From NCBI RefSeq assembly GCF_037042905.1, contig NC_087256.1, positions 30,147,501-30,211,500 on the forward strand: a stretch of 64,000 nucleotides of DNA, given 5' to 3'. The notes below the pieces were generated by a model. It worked only from the letters and a program-made list of their open reading frames with translations. It did not search any database and was not told the DNA's origin. The position numbers and the translations under genes are program-made. The stretch comes from Lytechinus pictus (lineage: Eukaryota; Echinodermata; Echinoidea; Temnopleuroida; Toxopneustidae). Shown in pieces: positions 1-11,251 of this stretch; position 1 is the stretch's first letter; each line of letters starts with the position of its first letter.

Positions 1-859
1 CATAATCTCTTACATGAAAACTGCTATATAAACTCAGTTGCCATATTAGTAAACTAATAAAATATCCCTTGCTAAAGTCTCATTTTTATTTTTTCAATTT
101 ATTCATTATTCTCTCTCTGATCATAATTTGTTGATGTTTGTTCTATACATTGATTACTTTTTATTTTTATGTGATATAAACTCTATCATATTCAGCCTTC
201 GGCTCCATGTGGTCTTTAATTTATAAAATACTCGCATGCTTTTCTCACAGGCAAAATTTTCCTTAACCCCATACTATTGATGGGGCCAAATGGCAAGTTA
301 GCCCAGACAGCGTTTTTTGCAAAGTGGGCTATCCCCACCAACAGTACTGGATAATTTGGTCCTGCAAAAGTGCTATTAATTGTGAAAGTTTGGGGTTAAA
401 AGTCGCGATGAGAAAAAAAAACACGACCAAGCCAAGCACGATGCTCAAGGTATGCCCTAGGAGCAACAGAGCGCGCTCTGTTGTCAATTCAGAGATAAGC
501 GCTCATGAATGGCTACCACTAGTCCGGGGTTACTGAATTTTGTGTGAGATAAGCAAGCATTTCCTTAGCCAGAGTTAGGCATAATATTTGGCCTGTGAGG
601 AAAGGAAAAATTACACTACGACGTTCAGGATAGTACGGGGTTAGCGATAGTAACAGGGTTAAGAAAAACATTGTGAGAAAAATCTATACTAATTATTCAT
701 AGCTAAAAAAATAAAATGTGTATAAATTAAATTAGGCCAAGTATTTGAGGATTTTTTCTTCGTATATTTCCAAATATATCAGAGCAAATAAATTTTGTAT
801 ATGTAGAAACAGACAAATAATGTAACTCAGAAATGAATAGGTGGGTGCATTGAATACAT

Positions 860-1250
860 TTTGATTTTTTTATGTATGTATGTTGTTGAAGAAGATCCGG
901 GATTGGACCATGTGAGATGGGACAGAATGGAAAGTAGACAAAGTGGCTTTGGATCAAATGGCAGTGATAAGACTCCCTTAATACAGTATGTCCTTGACTT
1001 TGCAAATTCATTCTTCGCCTTCATGTGAAGCCAAATTCATGCCCAAAGAAACTGCTTTTTTTGGCAAAGGTTAAGAAAATAGACAAGCTTCCTGATTTTG
1101 TTTACTTCAATGGGGGAAGGAAGCAGCAAGTATTCGATTGAAAAGTGGTTTGCTCCAGAACATATTTCGTCACGAATAGGAGATACAATGATGGTAAAAA
1201 TGTATTTTTTTGGGTGCTCTTTTCCATGAAGTTCAATCAGAGAGCTCAAG
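860..1250 (-). pseudogene. degenerate coding-like patch, unclassified
   Basis: The minus strand has two neighbouring open stretches (SLIELHGKEHPKKYIFTI and onward near 1240-1040, GVLSLPFDPKPLCLLSIL near 985-930) separated by a stop. The density of protein-like words suggests a decayed transposase or gene remnant, but I cannot name a family and no splice structure fits the gene to its right. Confidence 0.2.
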
Positions 1251-1453
1251 GCAATGACAGTAAATCAAAATAACTGTCACGCCTGGGTCGTGTAACGCAA
1301 AGTTTACTGATTAAAAGTAAATATGTCATTATAATCAATTTTACACCAAAAATCTTACACAGTCAAGTGCCAAAGTTTACATGTATACCTCTTGTTGATG
1401 TTTACATCAATGAAATCGCAAGTATAACCATGACAGAATTTCAAAACATTTAA

Positions 1454-1958
1454 AGGGGAAGTTCACCCTGACCAAATGTTTGCTGTAAAAATAAAAGAAA
1501 AAAAATTATAAAAAATATAGATGAAGGTTTGAGGAAAATCCATTAAAGATTTAAAGGACGTTATGTCAATTTTAAGTTTTTGATTTGTGACGTCATATAC
1601 GAGCTTCTGCCCCATATATTGCATGATATAAAATGTATAAATTTCAAATTTTTTTAGTGGTTCATGATAACTAAAACTTTCCTTCTTTCAGGAATGGCTG
1701 TGAAATAATTTGTCTGTTGATATACTGAAGGTGAAATAAATACCAATTTTAATTTTTCTGAGAAAATGATATTTCATTTATTTTTTTAATTTCACGATAC
1801 GTGGGGAGCTGCTGGCATATGACGTCGCAAATTTTTTTTAAATACAATTCAAAATAACTATTTAGATCTTTGATGGATTTTCCTCACACCTTCATCAATA
1901 TTTTTTATCATTTTTTCTGCTATTTTTTCCAAGATTTTTGTCAGGTTGAACTTCCCCT
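1454..1958. mobile_element. TTAA MITE, AGGGGAAGTTCACCC family, older copy
   Basis: Left end AGGGGAAGTTCACCCTGA after TTAA; right end GTTGAACTTCCCCT followed by CTAA, so the right target copy has one substitution. Internal TTTGTGACGTCATA as in the copy at 10767. Confidence 0.7.
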
Positions 1959-2220
1959 CTAAGAACTATAAAAAAAGACTGAAAGAAAATTACTTTGCCA
2001 CGGCCCTGTTTTAACTTGGAGCCTGGATAGCACTTAATAATACAGGCCTGGGCTCCGTAACACAAAGAATAGTGATTAATTGCTAAATGAACTGACCAAT
2101 CATTATCAATGATACACGCGCATTTGGTTTAAAATACTGACCAGGTACCAATCAGCGCGGTTCTTTCATATTTGCAATCCATCGCAAACCTTTGTGTTAC
2201 GGAGCCCTGGTTATACCTAC

Positions 2221-2314
2221 CCTTTTCATGCTCCGAGATATCCAGCCTTGGTCCTGCTTTGGGCATTGCCTTGAAACTGAAATGGATCTCTCCTGGCTTT
2301 GCTATTGTTCCATC
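2221..2314 (-). CDS. secreted lectin-like protein, exon 4 (predicted); gene continues beyond the left edge
   Basis: Ninety-four bases with a fine pyrimidine-tract acceptor (TTTTCATCTTCTCTCTATAG) and donor AAAAGG followed by GTAGGT. In phase 0 it reads DGTIAKPGEIHFSFKAMP then KAGPRLDISEHEKG, following directly on IDQPE of the previous exon. It leaves in phase 1. No convincing following exon or stop was found in 1-2220, so the 3' end lies outside the window; at least 411 residues are encoded inside it. Confidence 0.6.
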
Positions 2315-2476
2315 CTATAGAGAGAAGATGAAAATAAAATTGATTTTCAAAAGATGGATAAAAGTAGTTTCCAGTTTTCAAGTATATGTGCATATATGTA
2401 TTTACCACTTATTTTCAATATTTTTTTCCTTCTCAATATCATAAATATGATCACAGTATTAACATACCTGGTGGGT

Positions 2477-2648
2477 GTTTCATAAAGCTGTTCGTAAGTT
2501 AAGAGCGACTTTAAGAACGACTGGTAAACCTTTCTTACGCGCTAGATAATCACCAATGAACATAATAATGGTGAACATCATTTCCCACAAGAAAGGATCA
2601 CCAGTCGTTCTTAAAGTCGCTCTTAACTTACGAACAGCTTTATGAAAC
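2477..2648. mobile_element. hairpin MITE with about 50-bp inverted repeats
   Basis: GTTTCATAAAGCTGTTCGTAA at the left is matched in reverse complement at the right end, and pairing continues through AAGAGCGACTTTAAGAACGACTGG. The loop is about 70 bases. Superfamily undetermined. Confidence 0.7.
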
Positions 2649-3848
2649 GGCCCCCAGGGGTCCGCTACTGAAAGAGCTGTGCTTAAACAAAACTAAAAAA
2701 TAAATAAATAAATCACAGTCAGGTCCCTAATATGCATGTTTCACTGATTGAAAATCAAGTTGTGCTCGATTTTTTAGTTGCATGTGATTTTTTTTTCAGG
2801 GGCTGCTTTTAACAACTAAAGGCTTGGTCCCACTGCACTTGCGGATGCAGAGAGGATGTAAAACTGAAAATAATCTTGCCATCCGTTATGTATCCCTTAT
2901 GTACTCTTTGCATACGTGTTTCATACGCTCTATATCCATAGAGCATCCGTCCACTGTCATTTCATTGTTCGCCCATTTTGTCCCTTGTCTGGAGCGGATG
3001 GAGCCACCCCGAAATTTTGCTTGACCACTGTATCCGTTATGAATATGTTTTGTGTCCGTCGGCCAGTGAAACCAGGCCTTCACTGCCTAAATCTGCAATG
3101 CTGGAAAAGCTTTAACAATGCAATGAATGGGGATTTTCCAGGGCTCATTTGAGCATTTTGAGGGCGATATCGCCACGAGCACCTGCACAATTTTCCCCTG
3201 TATCTACCATTCCATGTGCCTTCTCTTTATTTGCCATCTCTCATCACTCTCATAATTTTAATTTTTCTTACAATTCAATGCAGAGTCTATCGGTTTAATA
3301 GAGCCCCTTTCATTCCCCCCTTCTCTCTGTCTGTCTTTCTGTCTCTACAGTGCACCTTTTTCTCTGTCTGTTTATCTCTCTCTCTCTCTCCCTGAATAGA
3401 CACATTTATACATCATCCCATCAAAACCCATATGTTCAGTTGATTAATCGAGCTATCCATATAAACATCTTCTCAAAGCTCGGCGTTCTTCCCTATAAAT
3501 CTTCCGCTTATTGACGTTTACACCATTCCATTGTTTCAGATATGCCAGTTACTTGAGGCCACCATAACACAGCCATACCTCATTCAATGGTGGCATGTTT
3601 GCAATTATGAAGCATATTTCACACAAAACAGAGATCCCCTTCTCATCTACTTTCTTGAACCGGTTTCCCTTAAACCAGTTTAGAAGTTCAATCCCGTAGC
3701 ATTCTCATCACCATCTCCTGGACTTGTTTCCAGAACCTCTTCGCTTAAACGGCTCTCGTTGCTATGGGAATGCTCTCGGTGGGGTCGCATGTTTCGCACA
3801 ATAAATGATATTGCAGTGTAGGCATTCTGAATAATAATCAATATTTTA

Positions 3849-4051
3849 GGCATACCCCAGGGATCAGTATTGGGCCTATTGCTTTTTCTTGTATTCAACA
3901 TATGAGTGATAAACTCAAATCAAGAGTTTTTGCAGATGACACAAATCTATTCAGAATAGGGGACAACATGCAGACACTACGTAACACACTATCTATTGAT
4001 TTATCTAAAGTCAATATGTGGTTTTTAGCAGAAAGACTTCATAATATTTAG
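3849..4051 (+). pseudogene. non-LTR retrotransposon reverse transcriptase fragment
   Basis: GIPQGSVLGLLLFLVFNI followed, after a one-base frame change, by SDKLKSRVFADDTNLFRIGD and SIDLSKVNMWFLAERL. These are the GxPQGS and FADDT catalytic blocks of LINE reverse transcriptases (Jockey/CR1-like). The usual loop between the two blocks is shortened and the frame is broken, so it is dead. Confidence 0.75.
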
Positions 4052-4113
4052 ATAAAACCTTTTGTATGTTATTCCAACCTAAAAACAAAAATAAAAATTC
4101 CCTTGAATATGAA

Positions 4114-4300
4114 GGTATGATAGCTCAGTCGGTAGAGTAAGGGTTTAGAATTCCGGTAACCCGGGTTCGATTCCCATATGGTGCGCCTGTGCCTGGTAAG
4201 GCATTTATTTGAATTACCAGGTTCCTCGGAGAGGCCTTTAAGCAGTCAGTCCTCCGGTTGCTAGCTTACAAGCATTCATGCTTTCTTAGCAATCAGGTAA
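4114..4300 (+). mobile_element. tRNA-derived SINE
   Basis: An A box (TAGCTCAGTCGGTAGAG) and B box (GGGTTCGATTCCC) lie about 40 bases apart, as in a tRNA with a degenerate anticodon arm. The homology to a tRNA ends at about 4187 and a non-tRNA body follows. No intact acceptor stem or CCA, so not a functional tRNA. Confidence 0.65.
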
Positions 4301-4380
4301 AAAAAATCACCACCACAAGTAAATACATGTACATATATATTATTTAAAAAAATCAATATAGCAATGGAAACATGACTTAC

Positions 4381-4486
4381 CTCTGGTTGATCAATAAAGG
4401 CAGGGGGAACGCACCCACCAGTTAGGTTGTAATGATAAGCGCAGTAGGCCTGAACAAGCTCCTGCCTGCACTCTCGGTACGGTACC
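4381..4486 (-). CDS. secreted lectin-like protein, exon 3 (predicted)
   Basis: One hundred and six bases with acceptor TTTGACACGCAG and donor CCAGAG followed by GTAAGT. It reads VPYRECRQELVQAYCAYHYN then LTGGCVPPAFIDQPE, with three cysteines and an N-glycosylation site (NLT). It enters in phase 2 and leaves in phase 0, compatible with both neighbours. The GGCVPP...IDQPE region may be the C-terminal half of a second divergent lectin-like unit (compare DLCGFDPVPGK in exon 1), but this is a weak resemblance. Confidence 0.65.
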
Positions 4487-4764
4487 CTGCGTGTCAAAGA
4501 GGAGGACATTTTAATTTACGTACCAGGAGGTTCATGTGCAAGTACATGAATAGAGACGATTCTGGAAATATATTGATTTTAGGTGGTTTCAAGGAGGAAA
4601 GAGAGTGAGATGGCTGAAATGTAGTATAGTCCAGATAAAATATCCATGCACTCTTCAGTCTACTAATGATTATTGTCTGAGGTTAATTCAAGGCAATAAT
4701 CTATGAAATGTATGTTTTTTGTCTCCCCCTGAATACATGTAGTTCTCACCTTATCCCCTCCGTC

Positions 4765-4945
4765 TTCCCTCTCCTTGTGTCTCTCCCTGTCTTTCTTTCT
4801 CTCTGTCCGTCTATCTCTCCATTTCTCTCACACATTCTCTATTTCTTTCTCTCTATCTCCCTTCTCTCTCTCTCACACACACACACACACACTTGCCCCC
4901 CCCCCACCTCCCATCTCACAAACAGACTCTCTCTCCCTCCTACAT
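4765..4945. repeat. CT-rich low-complexity tract with (CA)n
   Basis: TCTCTCTC and CTTTCTTTC followed by CACACACACACACACAC and a C-run; pyrimidine-rich simple sequence within the intron separating exons 2 and 1 of the secreted-protein gene (just 5' of exon 3 on the minus strand). Confidence 0.75.
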
Positions 4946-5069
4946 GTTTCAAATCTTCCCATCTCTACTTTGAACATACACTATTTAATAGTAATCATTG
5001 TGTTTCTAATCCCAATCATGTCATTAAATATCCTATCAAGTTATTGAACATGATGAAAAGAGCAATTAC

Positions 5070-5144
5070 CTGCCAAGGACCTTCCACAAGCTTTCCACCA
5101 TCGCCTCCACACCGGGTGTCCTTTGTGTACAGTAACCAGCATAG
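5070..5144 (-). CDS. secreted lectin-like protein, exon 2 (predicted)
   Basis: Seventy-five bases between a strong acceptor (TTTCTTTGACAG) and a donor (TTGGCAG followed by GTAATT). In phase 2 it reads YAGYCTQRTPGVEAMVES then LWKVLG, without stops. Its entry phase fits the end of the exon at 20423 (completing a Gly codon) and its exit phase fits the exon at 4486, so the three join into one frame. The intron from 20422 would be about 15 kb, long but similar to the neighbouring receptor gene. Membership of the same transcript is inferred from strand, phase and cysteine content; other small exons in between are possible. Confidence 0.6.
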
Positions 5145-5184
5145 CTGTCAAAGAAACGAGTGAAAAGAATCAAGGACTCTGTTA

Positions 5185-5561
5185 TACCCCTTTCATAAAC
5201 TCAATAAAACTTATCCTCCAATTAGCCGCCTAAGAGTAATGCGGATAATTCAATAAAAATTGCGTTCACACACTCCGAAAATTATCCGCATTATTTTTAC
5301 GAGCGCCCGTCCTGAAAAAGGCGGATAATCGTCCGATGCGGTTGTGTTGGAAAAGGGTGACCTTGTGACCGCACCATGGCAATTATCCGCATTATTTGGA
5401 AATACGTTCATAAACTCAAAATCTTGTCCCGATGCCGCTATTATGCGGATAATAGCAGCATCAGAATAATGCGGATAACTCTTGTCCTCCTCTGATTTTA
5501 CGACCAAATTGTGCTGCTATTAGCCGCATAATTGGGTTTTATTGGGTTTATGAAAGGGGTA
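5185..5561. mobile_element. PIF/Harbinger-like MITE with TTA target duplication
   Basis: Ends TACCCCTTTCATAAAC and GTTTATGAAAGGGGTA, flanked by TTA at 5182-5184 and 5562-5564. A 3-bp TTA/TWA target duplication is the signature of PIF/Harbinger. The inside has many GCGGATAAT / ATTATCCGC words in both orientations. No transposase. Confidence 0.7.
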
Positions 5562-5744
5562 TTAGAGAACCACCATCTTCCCTAAAAACAACAAGAATTC
5601 AATATGGCACCTCCCCTTTTTACAAATATTAATGTACATGTAGACAACTCCTTAAATCTTTTTCACATGTTGAGGTCTGTAAGACTTGAAACAATGTGTA
5701 ATTCAAACAATAAAAAAAAAAAATTAATACCCCTTTCTTTGGGC

Positions 5745-6040
5745 TTTTTCACACGTGAATCTCGAACCATCATTGTAATGATGATTGCAATTCGTCTTCA
5801 GAATCATCGGACCTTTCACACAGAAAATTTGTACCGTAATTTGAGTGGAACTTAAGTGGAAGTCACCTTCGGAGTAGAATTTGAATTTGTGATTAGCATT
5901 CGTGATTTTAGTTCGATTTCACACGTGCTAAAATTGTCATTAGCCTTATTTTCCACTGGAATCATCATTCAAATTATGATTTTTTTTTACCGTGTGAAAA
6001 GGCGGAATGACCGTGTGAAAAGGCGGATAGTTGCATGTAG
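5745..6040. mobile_element. TTCACACG-rich repeat element
   Basis: CTTTTTCACACGTGAATCTCG, CCTTTCACACAGAAAATTT, GATTTCACACGTGCTAAAA and CCGTGTGAAAAGGCGG alternate across 300 bases with internal inverted GAATCATCATT/AATGATGATT words. Looks like a short inverted-repeat transposon with a duplicated right end. Confidence 0.4.
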
Positions 6041-6510
6041 CTCTTCCCTTCAGACCATGTCTCCTTAAATACTTAAAAGAGTACACCCTTTCAGACTGCC
6101 TTCTCTTTGCTAGTCAAAGTGAGGCGTACGATGAAGCTCTGCCGGAATTACAGTGGGCTGCATGCGCTCATTACGGGCGTGCATTTATTAATTTTCTGAT
6201 TAATTTTCATTTTTTTTGCCAAGATTAATCAGGTCAACAGCTTTCCTTTTTAATTTTCTGATTGCAAGGGGGGGGTGCAAAGTTCAGGTTCTCTGTGACA
6301 TCATTAAGCCATGAAACTTGTATTATCTAATTAATGCTGCTAAATTGAAGTGGGATAAATTGCTTCCCCGCCTATTAGTTGATGCCAGCTTTATATATAG
6401 TTCAACAAGGACTTTTTCACCTGTGCATTTTAAAGAGAACAGGCCCACTACGAGACAGGTATCAAAATGATACATCGACACTAAAGGCAGCGCCTACATT
6501 GTAAGGGCCA

Positions 6511-7398
6511 CAGGGGGGAGGGGGGCATTCCCACTGACGAGTGGATACCAGGTGCGACCATTGGAATTTGAAAAGCATCCTAAACAAGTATTTTCCATAT
6601 GGGGGGGAGAGGGGGGCATTTCCACTGACGAGTGGATACCAGGTGCAACCATTGGAATTTGAAAAGCACCCTAAACAAGTATTTTCCATATTCTGAAAAT
6701 GCACCCATTAACAAGTATTGGCGAGGGGGGGAGGGGGCATTCCCACTGGCGAGTGGATACCAGGTGCGACCATTGGAATTTGAAAAGCACCCTAAACAAG
6801 TATTTTCCATATTGGGGGGGGGGGGGAGAGGGGGGCATTCCCACTGACGAGTGGATACCAGGTGCAACTATTGGAATTTGAAAAGCACCCTAAACAAGTA
6901 TTTTCCATATTCTGAAAATGCACCCTTTAACAAGTATTGGCGAGGGGGAGAGGCCGAGAGGGGGGCATTCCCACTGATGAGTGGATACCAGGTGCAACCA
7001 TTGGAATTTGAAAAGCACCCTAAACAAGTATTTTTCATATTCTGAAAATGCACCCCTTAACAAGTATTGGCGAGTGGGGGAGGGGGCATTCCCACTGACG
7101 AGTGGATACCAGGTGCGACCATTGGAATTTGAAAAGCACCCTAAACAAGTATTTTCCATATTGGGGGGGGGGGGAGAGGGGGGCATTCCCACTGATGAGT
7201 GGATACCAGGTGCAACCATTGGAATTTGAAAAGCACCCTAAACAAGTATTTTCCATATTCTGAAAATGCACCCCTTAACAAGTATTGGCGAGGGGGGAGA
7301 GGGGGGAATTCCCACTGACGAGTGGATACCAGGTGCAACCATTGGAATTTGAAAAGCAACCTAAACAAGTATTTTCCATATTCTGAAAATGCACCCCT
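6511..7398. repeat. dimeric tandem array, eight monomers
   Basis: The core CATTCCCACTGACGAGTGG followed by ATACCAGGTGC and CCATTGGAATTTGAAAAGC occurs eight times (starts near 6526, 6617, 6738, 6836, 6966, 7088, 7183, 7308). Spacings mostly alternate between about 91-98 and 121-130 bases: the longer monomer carries an extra TCTGAAAATGCACCC and ACAAGTATTGGCGAGG. G-runs separate the monomers. Apparent coding frames across it merely repeat the monomer. Confidence 0.85.
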
Positions 7399-7401
7399 TA
7401 A

Positions 7402-8004
7402 AGGGATGGTCCGGGCTGAAAATATTTATATCTAAATAAATAGAGTAAAATTCACAGAGCAAATGCTGAAAATTTCATCAAAATCGGATAACAAATAACG
7501 AAGTTATTGAATTTTAAGTTTATCAATATTTTGTGAAAAAGGTTATATGCAGATCGTCATGAATATTTATTAGGTGGGCTGATGATGTCACATCTCCACT
7601 TTCTTTTTTCTTATGTTATTACATGAAATCATGAATGATTCATATTTTCATACATGTGTAAATGATGTGTCCCCCTTGTGATGAAATAAGTTGCGGCAAT
7701 GAATAACTAATTCACTTAATAAGTTGTCAATCCAATTGATAAAGTTCTTGGTAGAAAAATTTTGATCAAACCTAATTTCCTATAATAAAATACAAAAGAA
7801 CAAGTGGGGATGTGACATCATCAGCCCACCTAATGAATATTCAATAAAGACATGCCTAGAATTGTTTCACCGGAATAATGCAAATCTTTAAAATTCAATA
7901 ACTTTGTTATTTGTTTTCCGATTTTGATCAAATTTTCAGCATTTTGCTTTGTGAATTTTACTCTATTTATTAAGATATAAATATTTCCAGCCAGGACCAT
8001 CCCT
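7402..8004. mobile_element. TTAA-flanked MITE (AGGGATGGTCC family)
   Basis: Terminal inverted repeats start AGGGATGGTCC and end GGACCATCCCT (one mismatch region inside). TTAA is present on both sides (7398-7401 and 8005-8008). The flanks join into CCCCTTAACAAGTATTGG, the exact repeat unit of the array next door, so the insertion boundary is unambiguous. TTAA target duplication points to the piggyBac superfamily; there is no transposase inside. Confidence 0.8.
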
Positions 8005-8039
8005 TTAACAAGTATTGGTGTGTGAAACCCTACCCTTAA

Positions 8040-8622
8040 AGGAGAATGAAACCCTTGAAACCAGCTGAATCCATATCAAAGAGAAAAATCAAAGAAACAT
8101 ATTGTTGAAAGTTTGAGGAAGATTGAATGAATAATAAGAAAGTTATGCGCATTCGAATATTGAGATCACTAGTGCCATGTAGATCCTCCCAACGGCAATG
8201 CGACCAAGATCTGTGATATCACACACGTACAACTCCCTCATTACTTTAGTACTTATTTCACTTATATTCTCACTTTTACAGAGTCTATCACAAGGTGAGG
8301 TGTTCTCTTTATGAGATGACAAGTACAGAGGTTTCACAACATTATATCATTGATGAATCGTTTGTCATATGATTAGAATGAGCAAAAAGAGATGTTTTGG
8401 GGTATATTTTCAGTGTCCAAATGGGAGAGTTGTACGTGTGTGACATCACAGATCTTGGTCGCATTGCCAATGGGAGGATCTCCATAGCATTAGTGATCTC
8501 GACATTCAAATGCTCATAACTCTTTTATTGCTAGTCCTATTTTACTCAAAGTTTTGTTGATCTTATTCTTTGATTTTTCTGCTTTCACAAAAGCTAACTT
8601 GCTCCAAGAGTTTCATTCTCCT
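8040..8622. mobile_element. TTAA-flanked MITE (AGGAGAATGAAAC family)
   Basis: Ends AGGAGAATGAAACCCTTG and GAGTTTCATTCTCCT with TTAA at 8036-8039 and 8623-8626. The two halves are inverted copies (CTTGGTCGCATTGCC near the right, GGCAATGCGACCAAG near the left). It lies 35 bases from the MITE at 7402, inside the same degenerating array. Confidence 0.75.
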
Positions 8623-9597
8623 TTAACAATTATTGGAAACAAAACCGTTCCCTTGACAAGTATTCCCTGAATTGACTCCCTAAACAAGCACAGCGATATT
8701 TTAATTGTTATGTGACGGACGTCGGCTTTACATGTACATGTATCTTTACTTACATTGTGTTTAATAGTATTGCCCCACCTCCCACACCCCACTCAAATCG
8801 GACTCTAAACACGTAGTGTTGGGGAAAAAAGAATATCCTTTATACCCTCGCAAATTTGACCTTCAACACGTAGCTTTCCTTGCGAAATATGTACCCTTTT
8901 TTTTAATAGTATTTTAATGTTTTTGACACCCTTATGACGTTACATACGTAACGTGCCCAATCTTGAAAAAGAGATCTTTTTTACGCATTTCTTTGGTAGC
9001 ACCTGGTATCCACTCGTCAATGGAAGTCCCCCCCCCCCCCCCCCCGGGCTAAGGGCACAATCATGAAAACAGGGACCACGTGTAGGACTTGAAATATATC
9101 GTCAGTGATTTTACAAACAGGCACAAACCCAATATTGGTTAAATTTTCAAAATTTGAGGTTTTTTTTTTGCATATTCTGAAAGCCTGTCATTAACTCTAA
9201 AGAATGACCAAATTTCAGATCAAAATTGTATTATTTATTAAGAATAAGAGCATATTTAAATTTTACATAAAATGACACATAACCCTCTTTTGATTTTATC
9301 AACATACATGTATCATTGATAATACAAAAATACTCTCAAGTTGTCCAGCTTTTATAACTCACTCTATATTTGTTCCTAACATTTTTTTCCATCATACAAT
9401 ATGAGACATACATGTATGAGAGATTTCATCAAACTTTCATTGATAAAATACAGTTTAACAACCCGCAACTCCTCGGTTCTGGCATATGCACTACAGGTGT
9501 ATATAAGGAAGAATAACAAGGTCAAGCGACTCATCAAGTTACAGTCCATACATGTGTATTTTCCTGGTAATACCAAGGAGATAGAGGTGATATCTCT

Positions 9598-9893
9598 GAA
9601 GTCGGGTTTAACTTAAACTCGGGTTTAAAGTTGTGGTTTAAGTATGGATAGCAAATTGTTACATAAATCACTAACGGTAGAGATATCATATTTCAGCTCA
9701 TTTGGCTCTCAAATCATCCATAATTGTCTAGGAAGTATAAATAGATGATTGTCTTCACCATCGTTGAATCGGGAAAGAGCACAGTAAACATAAGAAACAT
9801 ACAACTTGATAAAAATTTTGACACTTTTGGCTTCCCATAGTTTTAGCACAGAGTTAGACCATGGTCCAAGTTAAACCCAACTTCAGAATACAG
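9598..9893. mobile_element. GGGTTTAACTTAAACTC repeat, copy 1
   Basis: GTCGGGTTTAACTTAAACTC at the left and AAGTTAAACCCAACTTCAGAA at the right are inverted repeats. Near-identical throughout to 43757-44063, including TAGAAGT-free stretches such as CTAGGAAGTATAAATAGATG. Confidence 0.65.
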
Positions 9894-10040
9894 GCCATTG
9901 TATTGTAAAGATAAAAAACATAACATTCAAAGATTAACATTAATAATATACATACATGTACATGTACATAATGGGTGAGAGTGGAAACATTGGCCTTAAA
10001 AAAATTATGGTACCAATACCATTCCCCTAAACATGTAAAA

Positions 10041-10536
10041 CCCCCGTCACACTAGAGGCGGAATGAGCCGGAATGCCGTCGCAATGGATATTCGAAGCGC
10101 ATTCTAAAAATTCTGACTGCATTCTGAGTGCATTCCAGACATTCGGGTCCATTCTTGTGACCGGCCCGAATGTTTTGCTCATGAACTTCAAAACTTTCGA
10201 AGTGCATTCGAAGTGGAGAAATATCGAACGACATTTGAAGTGCATTCTGACTGCTCTCTGACTGCATTCTAAATATTCTTGCTGCATTCTAACAGCATTC
10301 TTAATATTCTTCCTGTGTTCCGACTGTATTCGAGCTGCATTCGACAGTCAATACACCCGGAATGTGCAAGAATCATTCGAGGCGGAATCAAGGACGTTCT
10401 AAGTATTCGAACAACATTTTTGCAATAGTAGTGAAAATTTCAAATTCCCTCCCGAATGTGGCACGAATTTTGAAAGTTCTTCATTCCGGCTGGTTCTGCT
10501 CGATTCCTGCTGATTCCGAATAAGTGTGACGTGGGT
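10041..10536. mobile_element. CATTC-rich element with CCCGTCACACT ends
   Basis: Begins CCCCCGTCACACTAGAGGCG and ends TAAGTGTGACGTGGGT. The inside is a chain of GCATTCTGA / GCATTCGAA / TTCGAAGTGCATT words spaced about 12-25 bases. No protein. A non-autonomous element or satellite-like derivative. Confidence 0.5.
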
Positions 10537-10766
10537 ATAAACAGTGTACATACAGTATGATACAGTATACTGACCCAATGTCTCTGAGGGGAGTCTAGAC
10601 CAACATCCCAACTCCATAGTACATACATGTACATGTACTATAACGCATGGGCCTACTGTGTAACGTATATGAAAAGTTGTACATTTTATGGTATCACTAG
10701 TCTACATATATGTACACATTTCTCTATTAGCGAGTCTTCTAAAAACTGTTTGCAAATACAATTTAA

Positions 10767-11251
10767 AGGGGAAGTTCACCCTGACAAAAAGTTTATTGTA
10801 AAAAACTAAAAATAGCAGAAAAAAATAATAATAAATATATCTAAAGGTTTGAGAAAAATCCACCAAAGAATTAAAGTTATTAGAATTTTAATTATTTGTT
10901 TTGTGACGTCAAAGCAAATTTTAAATAAATCAATAAAATGTTATTTTCTCAGAAAATTGAAAATGGTTTATACTGTACCTTTTGTATATCAATAGACAAA
11001 TCATTTCACACCCGATCATGAAAATATAACAAAAATAAGTCATCAGGAACCATTAAAAAAATGACATTCATGCATTTTACAATACATACAATGTAACATG
11101 TAGGACAGCTGCTCTTTTTTGACGTCACAAAACTTAAAATTCTAATATCCTTCTTAATCTTGAACAGATTTTCCTCCAACCTTCACCAAAGTTTTGTATT
11201 ATTTTTTCTGCTATTTTTACAACAAACTTTTCTTCAGGGTGAACTTCCCCT
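10767..11251. mobile_element. TTAA-flanked MITE (AGGGGAAGTTCACCC family)
   Basis: Ends AGGGGAAGTTCACCCTGA and TCAGGGTGAACTTCCCCT, TTAA on both sides (10763-10766, 11252-11255). Each half carries TGTGACGTCA. The intact copy of the family also seen at 1454, 22228 and 38698. Confidence 0.8.

Noticed and set aside
4114..4187. Possible functional tRNA with good A and B boxes
   Set aside because: No anticodon stem pairing and a SINE body continues past the tRNA region.
6462..7368. Many overlapping frames with the motif WYPLVSGNAP on the minus strand
   Set aside because: They repeat with the tandem monomer and change frame with its G-runs; no start, splice or domain.
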